This document shows positions 57,420-64,000 of a DNA stretch of 64,000 bases, one piece after another. The notes beneath the pieces were generated by a model. It did not search any database and had not been told where the DNA came from. It saw only the letters and a program-made list of their open reading frames with translations. The stretch is taken from contig NZ_QGDO01000002.1 of NCBI RefSeq assembly GCF_003149185.1, forward strand, positions 992,001-1,056,000. The letters are read 5' to 3'. The position numbers and the translations under genes were made by a program. The first letter of the stretch is position 1. Each line of letters opens with the position of its first letter. The DNA comes from Sediminitomix flava. Lineage in GTDB: Bacteria > Bacteroidota > Bacteroidia > Cytophagales > Flammeovirgaceae.

Positions 57420-58664
57420 ATGAATGAAAAAGAAAAAATCAAACATTTGTCTTGGCGAGCAGGATTTGGCTTGAGTTATCAACAATGGCACTCCTACACA
57501 AAGCTCAACGACTATATTCATGATCTTTTTGAACATGCGAAAAATGTAGAATTATTAGGCGAAGAAGTCTCCAATGAGGAGATGCAAAGCATGATGCAAG
57601 AGGATAAAAAAGATCTACAAATGGAAATGCGAAAAATGGAGAAAGACGCCAATTTCCAATGGTTCCAACAAATGCAAAAAGACGAGAATGCTTTGCGTGA
57701 AAAAGTGACTTTCTTTTGGCACGATTACTTCGCCTGTCGTATCAATAACAGCTATTGGTCCATCAAACTAAATAACACCATACGAGAAAATGCACTCGGA
57801 AACTTCAAAATCCTACTCACCGAAGTCAGTAAAACTTCGGCTATGCTTCGTTTTCTGAACAACCAACAGAATAAAAAGAATGCTCCCAATGAGAATTTTG
57901 CGAGAGAAGTGATGGAGCTTTTCACCATGGGGCGAGACAAATACAGTGAAGAAGATATCAAAGAAGCGGCTAGGGCTTTTACAGGTTGGCGAAGCAACCG
58001 CTTGGGTGAATTTGTTTTCCATGAAAAAAGACATGATACAGGTCTAAAAACATTTCTAGGACAAACAGGAAATTGGAATGGCGACGATATCATTGATATT
58101 ATTTTAGAACAGCCACAAACTGCTCATTTTGTAGCGAGTAAAATTCATCAACATTTCGTTTCTGAAACAGACGATGAGAAGCAAATCCAATGGATTGCAG
58201 ATAAACTCATAGAAAATAACTATGAAATCAGCCCAACACTGAGAGCCTTATTTACTGTTTCTTGGTTCTATGATTCAAAGAACGAAGGCTCAATTATCAA
58301 GTCTCCGATTCTGCTTTTAGTTGGGATGAGTAGACAAGGGCAGTTTGAATTCAATGATACAAAAAAATGTATCCGAGTTCAGCAAAGTTTAGGACAAATT
58401 CTCTTCAAACCACCTAACGTAGCAGGTTGGAATGAAGGAAGAGCTTGGATTGACAGTTCTACGCTACTTTTCAGACTGAACCTTCCGATGGCACTAGAAA
58501 AAAGAAAGATTGCGACTTACAAACCAACCAATGCTACTCCCTTTGAATTGGCTGATTTTCTATTTCAAGTCCCACTTCCAAAAGCCAATTATCAACTTCC
58601 TACAAAATTTGGAATTGACCCAATGCTTTCATTTATGTCTACGCCCGAATACCAAATTTGCTAA
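57420..58664 (+). CDS. DUF1800 family protein
   Basis: The 414-residue protein has the DUF1800 pattern: HLSWRAGFGL at the start, REKVTFFWHDYFACR (about 100-115), NENFAREVMELFTMG (about 160-175), EAARAFTGWR, and KPPNVAGWNEGRAWI. No signal peptide is seen. Proteins of this family are regularly encoded beside DUF1501 proteins, as here (2 bp apart), and the pair is widespread, but its chemistry is not established. Export of the complex through the partner is possible. Confidence 0.93.
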   Translation: MNEKEKIKHLSWRAGFGLSYQQWHSYTKLNDYIHDLFEHAKNVELLGEEVSNEEMQSMMQEDKKDLQMEMRKMEKDANFQWFQQMQKDENALREKVTFFWHDYFACRINNSYWSIKLNNTIRENALGNFKILLTEVSKTSAMLRFLNNQQNKKNAPNENFAREVMELFTMGRDKYSEEDIKEAARAFTGWRSNRLGEFVFHEKRHDTGLKTFLGQTGNWNGDDIIDIILEQPQTAHFVASKIHQHFVSETDDEKQIQWIADKLIENNYEISPTLRALFTVSWFYDSKNEGSIIKSPILLLVGMSRQGQFEFNDTKKCIRVQQSLGQILFKPPNVAGWNEGRAWIDSSTLLFRLNLPMALEKRKIATYKPTNATPFELADFLFQVPLPKANYQLPTKFGIDPMLSFMSTPEYQIC

Positions 58665-58666
58665 CT

Positions 58667-59848
58667 ATGAAAAGACGAGATTTTCTAAAATATACAAGCC
58701 TTACAACTTCGGCTGTTCTTGTACCTTCTTTCCTGAAAGCCTTCGAAATCCCTCAAAACTTTGAAGGTAAGAAGCTTGTCATTATTCAGTTTTCGGGAGG
58801 AAATGACGGACTAAATACCTTTGTGCCTTACCAAAATGATTTGTATTATCAGTATAGACCTAAAGTAGCTCTCAGCAAAGATGAAATACTCAAAGTACAT
58901 TCTGAGATTGGTTTTCACCCTGCCCTCCAACAGCTTCGATCGCTCTATGATGAAGGCTATGTTTCGATCATCAATGAAGTAGGATACCCAAATCCTAACC
59001 GTTCACACTTCCGATCTATGGACATTTGGCACACAGCATCAGAAGCGCAAGAATACAAAAACAATGGATGGCTTGGCAGATATTTGGATGCTGAATGTAC
59101 TGCACCACATATGGCTATCGAAATGAGTCAAGGACTTTCGCTTGCCCTAAAAGGAGATCAATTAAGCGGTATGGCTGTACCGAATCTGAATATGCTTCAA
59201 AAGACGATTCGCTCAAAACATGTAAAGTACATAAACAATAATCACAAAGGGCATTCTCATAATGCTCATGTCGATTTTATGTATAAAACACTCGCGAGTA
59301 CCTATTCGAGTACAAACTATCTGAATGAGAAAATAGGTAAAGTAGATCGTTCATCTTCCTATCCTCAAACGCAACTCGGAAAGCAATTGCAAGATGTTGC
59401 TAGTTTTATAAAAGCCGGAGCAAAAAGCAAAGTCTATTATGCGACTCACAACGGTTTCGATACACATGTCTATCAAAAAAATAAACACCAACAATTACTA
59501 GGGCAATTTGATGAAGCCGTCGGTACTTTCGTACAAGACCTAAAAAAATCTGGGCAGTTTGATAATACTTTGGTTGTAGTCTTCTCTGAATTTGGACGAA
59601 GAGTAAAAGAAAATGGTTCGGCTGGTACAGACCACGGTACGGCAAACAATATGATTATTATCGGGAATCAACTTAAAAAAGCAGGATTCTACAATCAAGA
59701 AACTGACCTTGTAAACCTAGACTCCAACGGAGACTTACAATATTCTGTTGATTTCAGAGATGTCTATGCTACTCTCCTCGACAAATGGCTAGATACAAAA
59801 CATGATCAGATTTTAGGTGGAAAAAGAAGTCCGTTGGCTTTCATATAG
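58667..59848 (+). CDS. DUF1501 family protein with Tat-type signal
   Basis: The 393-residue form starts at ATG 58667, two bases after the DUF1800 stop. Its N-terminus MKRRDFLKYTSLTTSAV is a twin-arginine signal (RRDFLK). The body has the alkaline-phosphatase-like DUF1501 motifs: LVIIQFSGGNDGLNTF, NPNRSHFRSMDIWHTA, THNGFDTHVYQ, VVFSEFGRRVKENGSAGTDHG. The metal-binding residues of that superfamily (Asp, His) appear kept. A hydrolase role is possible but unproven. It forms an operon with DUF1800. Confidence 0.92.
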   Translation: MKRRDFLKYTSLTTSAVLVPSFLKAFEIPQNFEGKKLVIIQFSGGNDGLNTFVPYQNDLYYQYRPKVALSKDEILKVHSEIGFHPALQQLRSLYDEGYVSIINEVGYPNPNRSHFRSMDIWHTASEAQEYKNNGWLGRYLDAECTAPHMAIEMSQGLSLALKGDQLSGMAVPNLNMLQKTIRSKHVKYINNNHKGHSHNAHVDFMYKTLASTYSSTNYLNEKIGKVDRSSSYPQTQLGKQLQDVASFIKAGAKSKVYYATHNGFDTHVYQKNKHQQLLGQFDEAVGTFVQDLKKSGQFDNTLVVVFSEFGRRVKENGSAGTDHGTANNMIIIGNQLKKAGFYNQETDLVNLDSNGDLQYSVDFRDVYATLLDKWLDTKHDQILGGKRSPLAFI

Positions 59849-59932
59849 AACAAAGGTGCGATAAATCGACATCTCTACAGTATTTTATGATTTTTGAATT
59901 CGTAGAAAGCTTCGCTAACTCTAAGGATAGTG

Positions 59933-59979
59933 GTAGAGACAAGGCATGCCTTGTCTCTACAGTAGTCCAAATGAACATT
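59933..59979 (-). repeat. REP-like palindromic element, copy B
   Basis: A perfect 28-bp palindrome at 59933-59960 (arms GTAGAGACAAGGCA / TGCCTTGTCTCTAC) is followed by AGTAGTCCAAATGAACATT, the inverse of the flank of copies A and C. It lies in the 297-bp gap after the DUF1501 gene. Confidence 0.85.
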
Positions 59980-60099
59980 AAGATCAATAAAACGATGAAG
60001 AAATATTTTTGATTAATACTTTACTACAGTTAAATAACGTTTTGCTAACGTATAATTTTAATCTTCATTTAAAACATCTATAATAATCAAAATACTGAA

Positions 60100-60130
60100 A
60101 GAGAGATAAGACGGCACAACTTATCTCTCT
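60100..60130 (-). terminator. Terminator of the SDR gene
   Basis: AGAGAGATAAG pairs with CTTATCTCTCT across a nine-base loop, 16 bp after the SDR stop. Confidence 0.75.
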
Positions 60131-60145
60131 ATAATTCTCTAAATC

Positions 60146-61072
60146 TTATGCTCTGATAAACTGATGAATTGCTTCATCTGCATTATCTTGATAGATTTCA
60201 TTTTTCAAATCTGTAAAAATAGGAGACTGATCTACTAAAGGACCTGTCAGTACACTCTCTTTACTGGCATAAAAACTCCCATTTTTCAACGATGGATTAC
60301 TGATACTATCTACAAATCTCTTTGCTCCTTTTTCCAAACTATGCGAAAGCCCCATAAGCGGCATTACAATTGGCATCCCAACATACTTGAACATCACACG
60401 CTGTAACAGTGGCAAGTCATCAAATCCTTCTGTACCTCTTGTACTTCCCGGACTTACACTTATAAACTTGATATGAGGATATTTCCTAGCCATAGAAGAC
60501 ATCCAAAGTGTTCCACCATATTTTACAGTCCCATAAACCTCCATTGGGTCTGAACCTTTCCCAAACCAAGATCCGTCAAATACTGTCACAAATTCTTCTA
60601 CCGATGACGTTTTCAAATTCGGTCTTTTCATTCCCATTCTCTTTACCCCTCTAGCCACTTCTGAACTTGCAAAAAGAGCTATATTTTGAAGTTTATCTGA
60701 AGCTAGTAATTCGTCTACCAAAACCACATGTCCTAGTAGGTTTGATGCCGTTATAGCTGTCACCCCTTCTTTTGTCAATTCTGAAGGGTTTTTCCCTCCC
60801 GTTCCTCCTGCATTCATAATCAAGGCATCAATGGGTTCATTCAATTGCTGTACAGCTTTTCTGACCGAATCAATCGTTGAAACATCCATGATCAAGACCT
60901 CGAAAATATTTCGACCTGTAGCTTGTTCCAATTCTTTCTTTGCCACATTCGCTTTTTCAGCATTGCGACAAGCCATATATATTTTCTCAGTCTCTTTTTT
61001 CAATGCAAGTTGTCTGGCTGTTTCTTTGCCAATTCCTGCATTGGCTCCCGTAATCATTATTATTTTGTTCAT
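60146..61072 (-). CDS. Short-chain dehydrogenase/reductase
   Basis: The 308-residue protein has the Rossmann motif TGANAGIG (8-15), the NAG block IMNAGG, and the catalytic pair in YGTVKYGG (Tyr and Lys). It should be an NAD(P)-dependent oxidoreductase in the cytoplasm; it resembles the protochlorophyllide-reductase-like or retinol-dehydrogenase-like SDR group. The substrate is unknown. On the same strand upstream lie a DUF4345 protein and an AraC-type regulator, but a 307-bp gap with a repeat lies before this gene. Confidence 0.88.
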   Translation of the reverse strand: MNKIIMITGANAGIGKETARQLALKKETEKIYMACRNAEKANVAKKELEQATGRNIFEVLIMDVSTIDSVRKAVQQLNEPIDALIMNAGGTGGKNPSELTKEGVTAITASNLLGHVVLVDELLASDKLQNIALFASSEVARGVKRMGMKRPNLKTSSVEEFVTVFDGSWFGKGSDPMEVYGTVKYGGTLWMSSMARKYPHIKFISVSPGSTRGTEGFDDLPLLQRVMFKYVGMPIVMPLMGLSHSLEKGAKRFVDSISNPSLKNGSFYASKESVLTGPLVDQSPIFTDLKNEIYQDNADEAIHQFIRA

Positions 61073-61168
61073 GGTTTTTAAGCTTTTTGGAGTGAATAAT
61101 TAAGTGATTAGGTATATTTCGTTTAAACAATTTTCCGCAATGGAGATCATATCACATTTACCTGAGTT

Positions 61169-61290
61169 CAGCCTTCATTTTTTGTCTTGACACAAAAAAT
61201 GAAGGCTGCGCTCGCGCAAAAGAAAGTCAAGTCCCATTCGATCTCCCCCCTTCTAGCTCACCCTAACTCCGCACGATGGGACAATCATCG
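61169..61290. repeat. Inverted copy of the ~220-bp element, partial, with 17-bp perfect hairpin
   Basis: CAGCCTTCATTTTTTGT at 61169-61185 pairs perfectly with 61192-61208. The sequence continues with GTCAAGTCCCATTCGATC and ends at GATGGGACAA, blocks that match the reverse complement of 55060-55190. It lies in the 307-bp gap between the SDR and DUF4345 genes. Confidence 0.65.
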
Positions 61291-61379
61291 CTCTTCTACA
61301 TGTTTGAGAATGAACAATGTAAATCGGGCAAAATCTCCTCAACTAGAATGATGCGAAACAATATTTATTGAGTGAATAA

Positions 61380-61778
61380 TTAGTTGGATACGCTTTTGTA
61401 CTTTTGGAAAAGAAATACACCGATGATGCCGAGTATGAATTCTAATCCTGTAGCTTTGACTAGTCCATCTACAGGTATTCCATCTGAAAGAATACTGATC
61501 AGACGACCTAAACCAAGCGAAAGGAATAAGAGGGAAACCACCAAATTGGAGGTGTAAGTAAGTTTGGTTCTAAAAGCTCCGATGATGGTCAATAATGCCA
61601 CTGCCAAGAATAGGGCACTTGCGGCACGGACATCGTTGATGACACTGATGTTTTGTGAAATATCAATACCTGCACTGGCTTTCATGGCAATTGGGTTTGC
61701 CAAGGTTGCTCCTCCGATAAAAGTGAGCAACAAACCAGAAATAATAAGATAAGTAGTGAGTACTTTAGATTTTTTCAT
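61380..61778 (-). CDS. DUF4345-like membrane protein
   Basis: The 132-residue protein has four membrane helices (about 8-28, 48-70, 76-96, 105-125) with the conserved loop NDVRAASALFLAVAL, as in DUF4345 proteins. Function unknown. It lies 87 bp downstream of the AraC-type regulator on the same strand and may be its target. Confidence 0.75.
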   Translation of the reverse strand: MKKSKVLTTYLIISGLLLTFIGGATLANPIAMKASAGIDISQNISVINDVRAASALFLAVALLTIIGAFRTKLTYTSNLVVSLLFLSLGLGRLISILSDGIPVDGLVKATGLEFILGIIGVFLFQKYKSVSN

Positions 61779-61865
61779 GACTTCGTTCTTTAAAATTGTT
61801 TACAGAACAAAGTACGTGAATGCGAAAGGCTTCAATCGTGCAGTTTAGCTCAAAGGTTTCTCACT

Positions 61866-62702
61866 TTAGCTCACACGGTATTCGGAAGGGGAAACGCCAT
61901 AGGTATTTGTGAAGTTTCGGCTAAAAGTAGCCATAGAATCAAAGCCCACCTCATAGGCGATATCTGAAACTCTGAGGTCATTTGCTTTTAGTAGAGTCGC
62001 AGCTTTTTCCACTTTCTTTTTGGCTATATAGCGTTTGGGGCTTTCTCCAAAGACTTCCTTGAACTTTCTCTTGAAAGAAGAAAGACTCAGATGACAAAGT
62101 GCAGCCAATTCGGTCAGAGAAAGGTCTGCGTATAAATTATGCTGAATAGTCGTTTTGAATGCTACTTCGTTGGGTTTAAACAATGCTGCCAAAAAATCGA
62201 GTTGGGAAGGAGCTTCCGAAGACTTAGACACCAAAAGCACAAACTCTTTCAGCTTAGTCTTTATGATACTCTCATCGGCTAGTTCTGGATTATCGAGCAA
62301 AATATTGATACTCTCTTTATAGTTTTCGAGTAAGCGATCTATCTGTACTTGCTTAAGGTTATAAGGCACATTGTAATTGGAAGTAGAAAGATCGAACTCG
62401 AATAGGTCTTTTACCAAAGAAGGATAAAGAAATACGCCTACAGATTCAATACCTTCATCACAAACCTGTTTATTGTTACTAGGCTCAAAAAAGTAGTTTA
62501 GGCATTTTGCCAACATCCCTACGTCTTTATTCAACTTCAGATAATCGTCTTGAGAACGTACGCCAACCTCTCCTTTGTTGACAAACATAAAACAGGCTTC
62601 ATCTTCTACATACTGCTTTAGTGTTCGATTAAAATTTGGCATCGAAAGCTTTATGAAAACGATTTTATCTTTATATGTAATAACCTGTTCTTTAAACTCC
62701 AT
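61866..62702 (-). CDS. AraC-family transcriptional regulator
   Basis: The 278-residue regulator has an N-terminal domain without recognised cupin motifs (about 1-165) and a C-terminal AraC pair of helix-turn-helix motifs (about 180-278): LSLTELAALCHLSLSSFKRKF and LRVSDIAYEVGFDSMATFSRNF, followed by GVSPSEYR. It likely controls the adjacent DUF4345 gene, and perhaps the SDR. The ligand is unknown. Confidence 0.9.
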   Translation of the reverse strand: MEFKEQVITYKDKIVFIKLSMPNFNRTLKQYVEDEACFMFVNKGEVGVRSQDDYLKLNKDVGMLAKCLNYFFEPSNNKQVCDEGIESVGVFLYPSLVKDLFEFDLSTSNYNVPYNLKQVQIDRLLENYKESINILLDNPELADESIIKTKLKEFVLLVSKSSEAPSQLDFLAALFKPNEVAFKTTIQHNLYADLSLTELAALCHLSLSSFKRKFKEVFGESPKRYIAKKKVEKAATLLKANDLRVSDIAYEVGFDSMATFSRNFTNTYGVSPSEYRVS

Positions 62703-62831
62703 CTCAATTCAACGACTAAATAGTTAAAATGGTAAACTCAAATATAACAGCTCTCCAAAACTATTAAAAGTCTACCTTCTTTAGATCAGAAAAACAGGAG
62801 TTCTCTCAATTTGTTTTCGAGGGTACTTCCT

Positions 62832-63055
62832 CTAAATACAGCCAGCCTTATTAAAAATTATTCAGAGGGTATCTGGCTACATTTAACTAGGCTCAGAAAG
62901 ACTTTGAGGTACAAAAAATACAGCCAGGTACGCTAAAAATAATTAGAAAGCTACTTGGCTGTATTTAGATACACTGAAAATAATTTTTGAGCTAGCTGGC
63001 TACATTTAGGCTCACTGAGAAAAATTCTGAATGTAACTAGCCGTATTTCAAGAGT
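62832..63055. repeat. ~41-bp degenerate tandem array with inverted sub-blocks
   Basis: The block TGGCT(A/G)(C/T)ATTTA occurs at 62874, 62956 and 62997, and as TAGCCGTATTT at 63038: spacings 82, 41 and 41. Between the first two lies the inverted form AAATACAGCCAG (62926-62937), and another inverted form stands at 62834-62845. The rest of each unit resembles CACTGAAAATAATTTTTGAG. Confidence 0.6.
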
Positions 63056-63167
63056 AGTCGTTTTTTTGATTTTCTTATCACGAAGAGATTAAAGAAAACG
63101 ACCTAACTTTTGCTAACAGCTTAATAGTATTCGTAGACAATATTTTTTTAATCGTTTTATTAATCTC

Positions 63168-63233
63168 AATGCTCATTTAGACTACTGTAGAGACAAGGCA
63201 TGGATTGCATCTGCCCTCTGCCCTTGTCTCTAC
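63168..63233 (+). repeat. REP-like palindromic element, copy C
   Basis: The flank AATGCTCATTTAGACTACT is followed by the arm GTAGAGACAAGGCA (63187-63200) and the matching arm CCTTGTCTCTAC (63222-63233), with a longer loop than the other copies. Confidence 0.75.
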
Positions 63234-63287
63234 GCTATGAATAGTTTTCAACTTTAATTAACAATCAAGTATCTATAAATAACTTCT

Positions 63288-64000
63288 CTAATTCCTTAAA
63301 TCAGGCATTGCCCCATGATGCTCACAAACCATAGCTGATATTTTTACGGCTTTCTCATGAAATACCTTTTGGGCTTCTCCTTTCAATATCCCAGCAACCA
63401 TAGTGGCTGTAAAAGAGTCTCCTGCTCCTACGGTGTCTACTACTTTTACTTTCGGAGTTGCTAATGTTGTTGTTTCAGAAGAACTCATAATCAGACTTCC
63501 TTCTGCTCCTTTGGTGAGTGCGATATATTTCAGATTAAAAGTGTCTAGGAGTTCTTTGAGCTGCGCTTCTTCTGTATCTCCTTTTAGAACAAGTAGGTCT
63601 TTCAGTACAATCAGTTCTTCATCATTCAGCTTAAATACATTTGCGAATTGAAGTGATTTCTCAATAGTTTCTAAAGAGTAATACTGCTGCCTGAGGTTGA
63701 TATCAAAAACAACTAAAGCCTCTTGTTTTACTTTAGCGAATAGCTGAAAAAGTGTTTGCTGTGTTATGTCACTCCTTTGAGCTAGCGTTCCAAAACAAAT
63801 CGCATCTGCAGTGGAAAAGAAAGTTTCTAAGTCTGAATTAGGTTGCAAATAATCCCAAGCTACATTTTCATGAATTTGATAAGTCGGTTTCCCTGCCTTA
63901 TCCACAACTACATCAACAGTACTTGTTGCTTTGTCTTCCAGAACCCTAATCGCCTTTCTATCTATATTTTTAGCTTTTAAGAGTTTCAGAATCTCATCGC
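63288..64000 (-). CDS. PfkB-family carbohydrate kinase (5' end outside window)
   Basis: The visible 237 residues are the C-terminal part of a ribokinase-like sugar kinase. The frame is open to the window edge (DEILKLLKAKNIDRKAI on the N-side), so the GTG at 63905 is not the true start. Visible motifs: AWDYLQ, FGTLAQRSD, VVFDINLRQQYY and the ATP/anion-hole block VDTVGAGDSFTATMVAG. It phosphorylates a free sugar, most likely fructose or a 2-keto-3-deoxy sugar. Confidence 0.9.
   Translation of the reverse strand, partial: DEILKLLKAKNIDRKAIRVLEDKATSTVDVVVDKAGKPTYQIHENVAWDYLQPNSDLETFFSTADAICFGTLAQRSDITQQTLFQLFAKVKQEALVVFDINLRQQYYSLETIEKSLQFANVFKLNDEELIVLKDLLVLKGDTEEAQLKELLDTFNLKYIALTKGAEGSLIMSSSETTTLATPKVKVVDTVGAGDSFTATMVAGILKGEAQKVFHEKAVKISAMVCEHHGAMPDLRN

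Larger units (their letters stand above)
62703..63287. other. 585-bp intergenic region with a tandem array
   Basis: No gene is seen. It contains the ~41-bp array at about 62832-63055 and REP-like copy C at 63168-63233. Confidence 0.6.

Noticed and set aside
62832-63055. CRISPR array
   Set aside because: Units are degenerate, contain inverted sub-blocks and have no constant repeat with unique spacers; no cas genes are near.

Overview
The window looks like chromosomal DNA from a Bacteroidota bacterium, most likely a marine or surface-living member of the Cytophagales. The evidence is low GC, many TonB-dependent receptors with carboxypeptidase-like N-terminal domains, many lipoproteins with a Bacteroidota-type lipobox, DUF4374 and DUF5689 proteins, a hybrid two-component/AraC regulator, a PorV-like barrel and an alginate lyase. 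The genus cannot be fixed from the sequence alone. I recognise no rRNA, tRNA, phage or CRISPR array.

Layout. 1-3.95 kb: a truncated PL7 alginate lyase and a sensorless, apparently His-less hybrid regulator. 4.1-6.1 kb: small lipoproteins and a glycosyltransferase broken by a one-base slip in an A tract. 6.2-16.9 kb: two mirror-image, convergent TonB receptor / DUF4374 lipoprotein / PepSY membrane protein cassettes. Each receptor start is preceded by Fur-like 9-1-9 palindromes, and a small TIR element lies between the cassettes. 17.0-25.2 kb: an operon-like set with a secreted EEP nuclease/phosphatase, a TonB receptor, two DUF5689 lipoproteins and an endonuclease I domain, read here as an extracellular nucleic-acid scavenging locus. 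25.7-30.1 kb: a TPR sensor kinase, a LytTR regulator and a MACPF pore-forming lipoprotein. 30.2-39.7 kb: an EEP enzyme, two TlpA-like thioredoxins, a GH31 enzyme with glucan-lyase-like features, a CxxCH lipoprotein and an Omp85-like barrel.

40-44.3 kb: an SMR transporter, a PorV-like protein bracketed by two almost identical thiamine-binding (DUF77) genes, and two unknown envelope proteins. 44.5-48.9 kb: hutU, hutH, a MarR regulator with a palindromic operator candidate, and apaG. 48.9-54.6 kb: a spondin-domain lipoprotein, an acyl-CoA carboxylase beta subunit, a UmuC-type polymerase and a TIM-barrel-like lipoprotein. 55.3-59.8 kb: MORN, DUF2490, DUF1800 and DUF1501 proteins. 60.1-64.0 kb: an SDR, a DUF4345 protein, an AraC regulator and a truncated PfkB kinase.

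The intergenic spaces are rich in dispersed palindromic elements: a 208-bp TIR element, a shared hairpin module, a ~220-bp element with imperfect arms, a REP-like palindrome family and a ~41-bp tandem array. The main leads are the nucleic-acid locus, the mirrored iron-type cassettes with their palindromes, the GH31 candidate lyase, the MACPF toxin candidate and the degenerate hybrid regulator. All functions are inferred from sequence reading without database searches.
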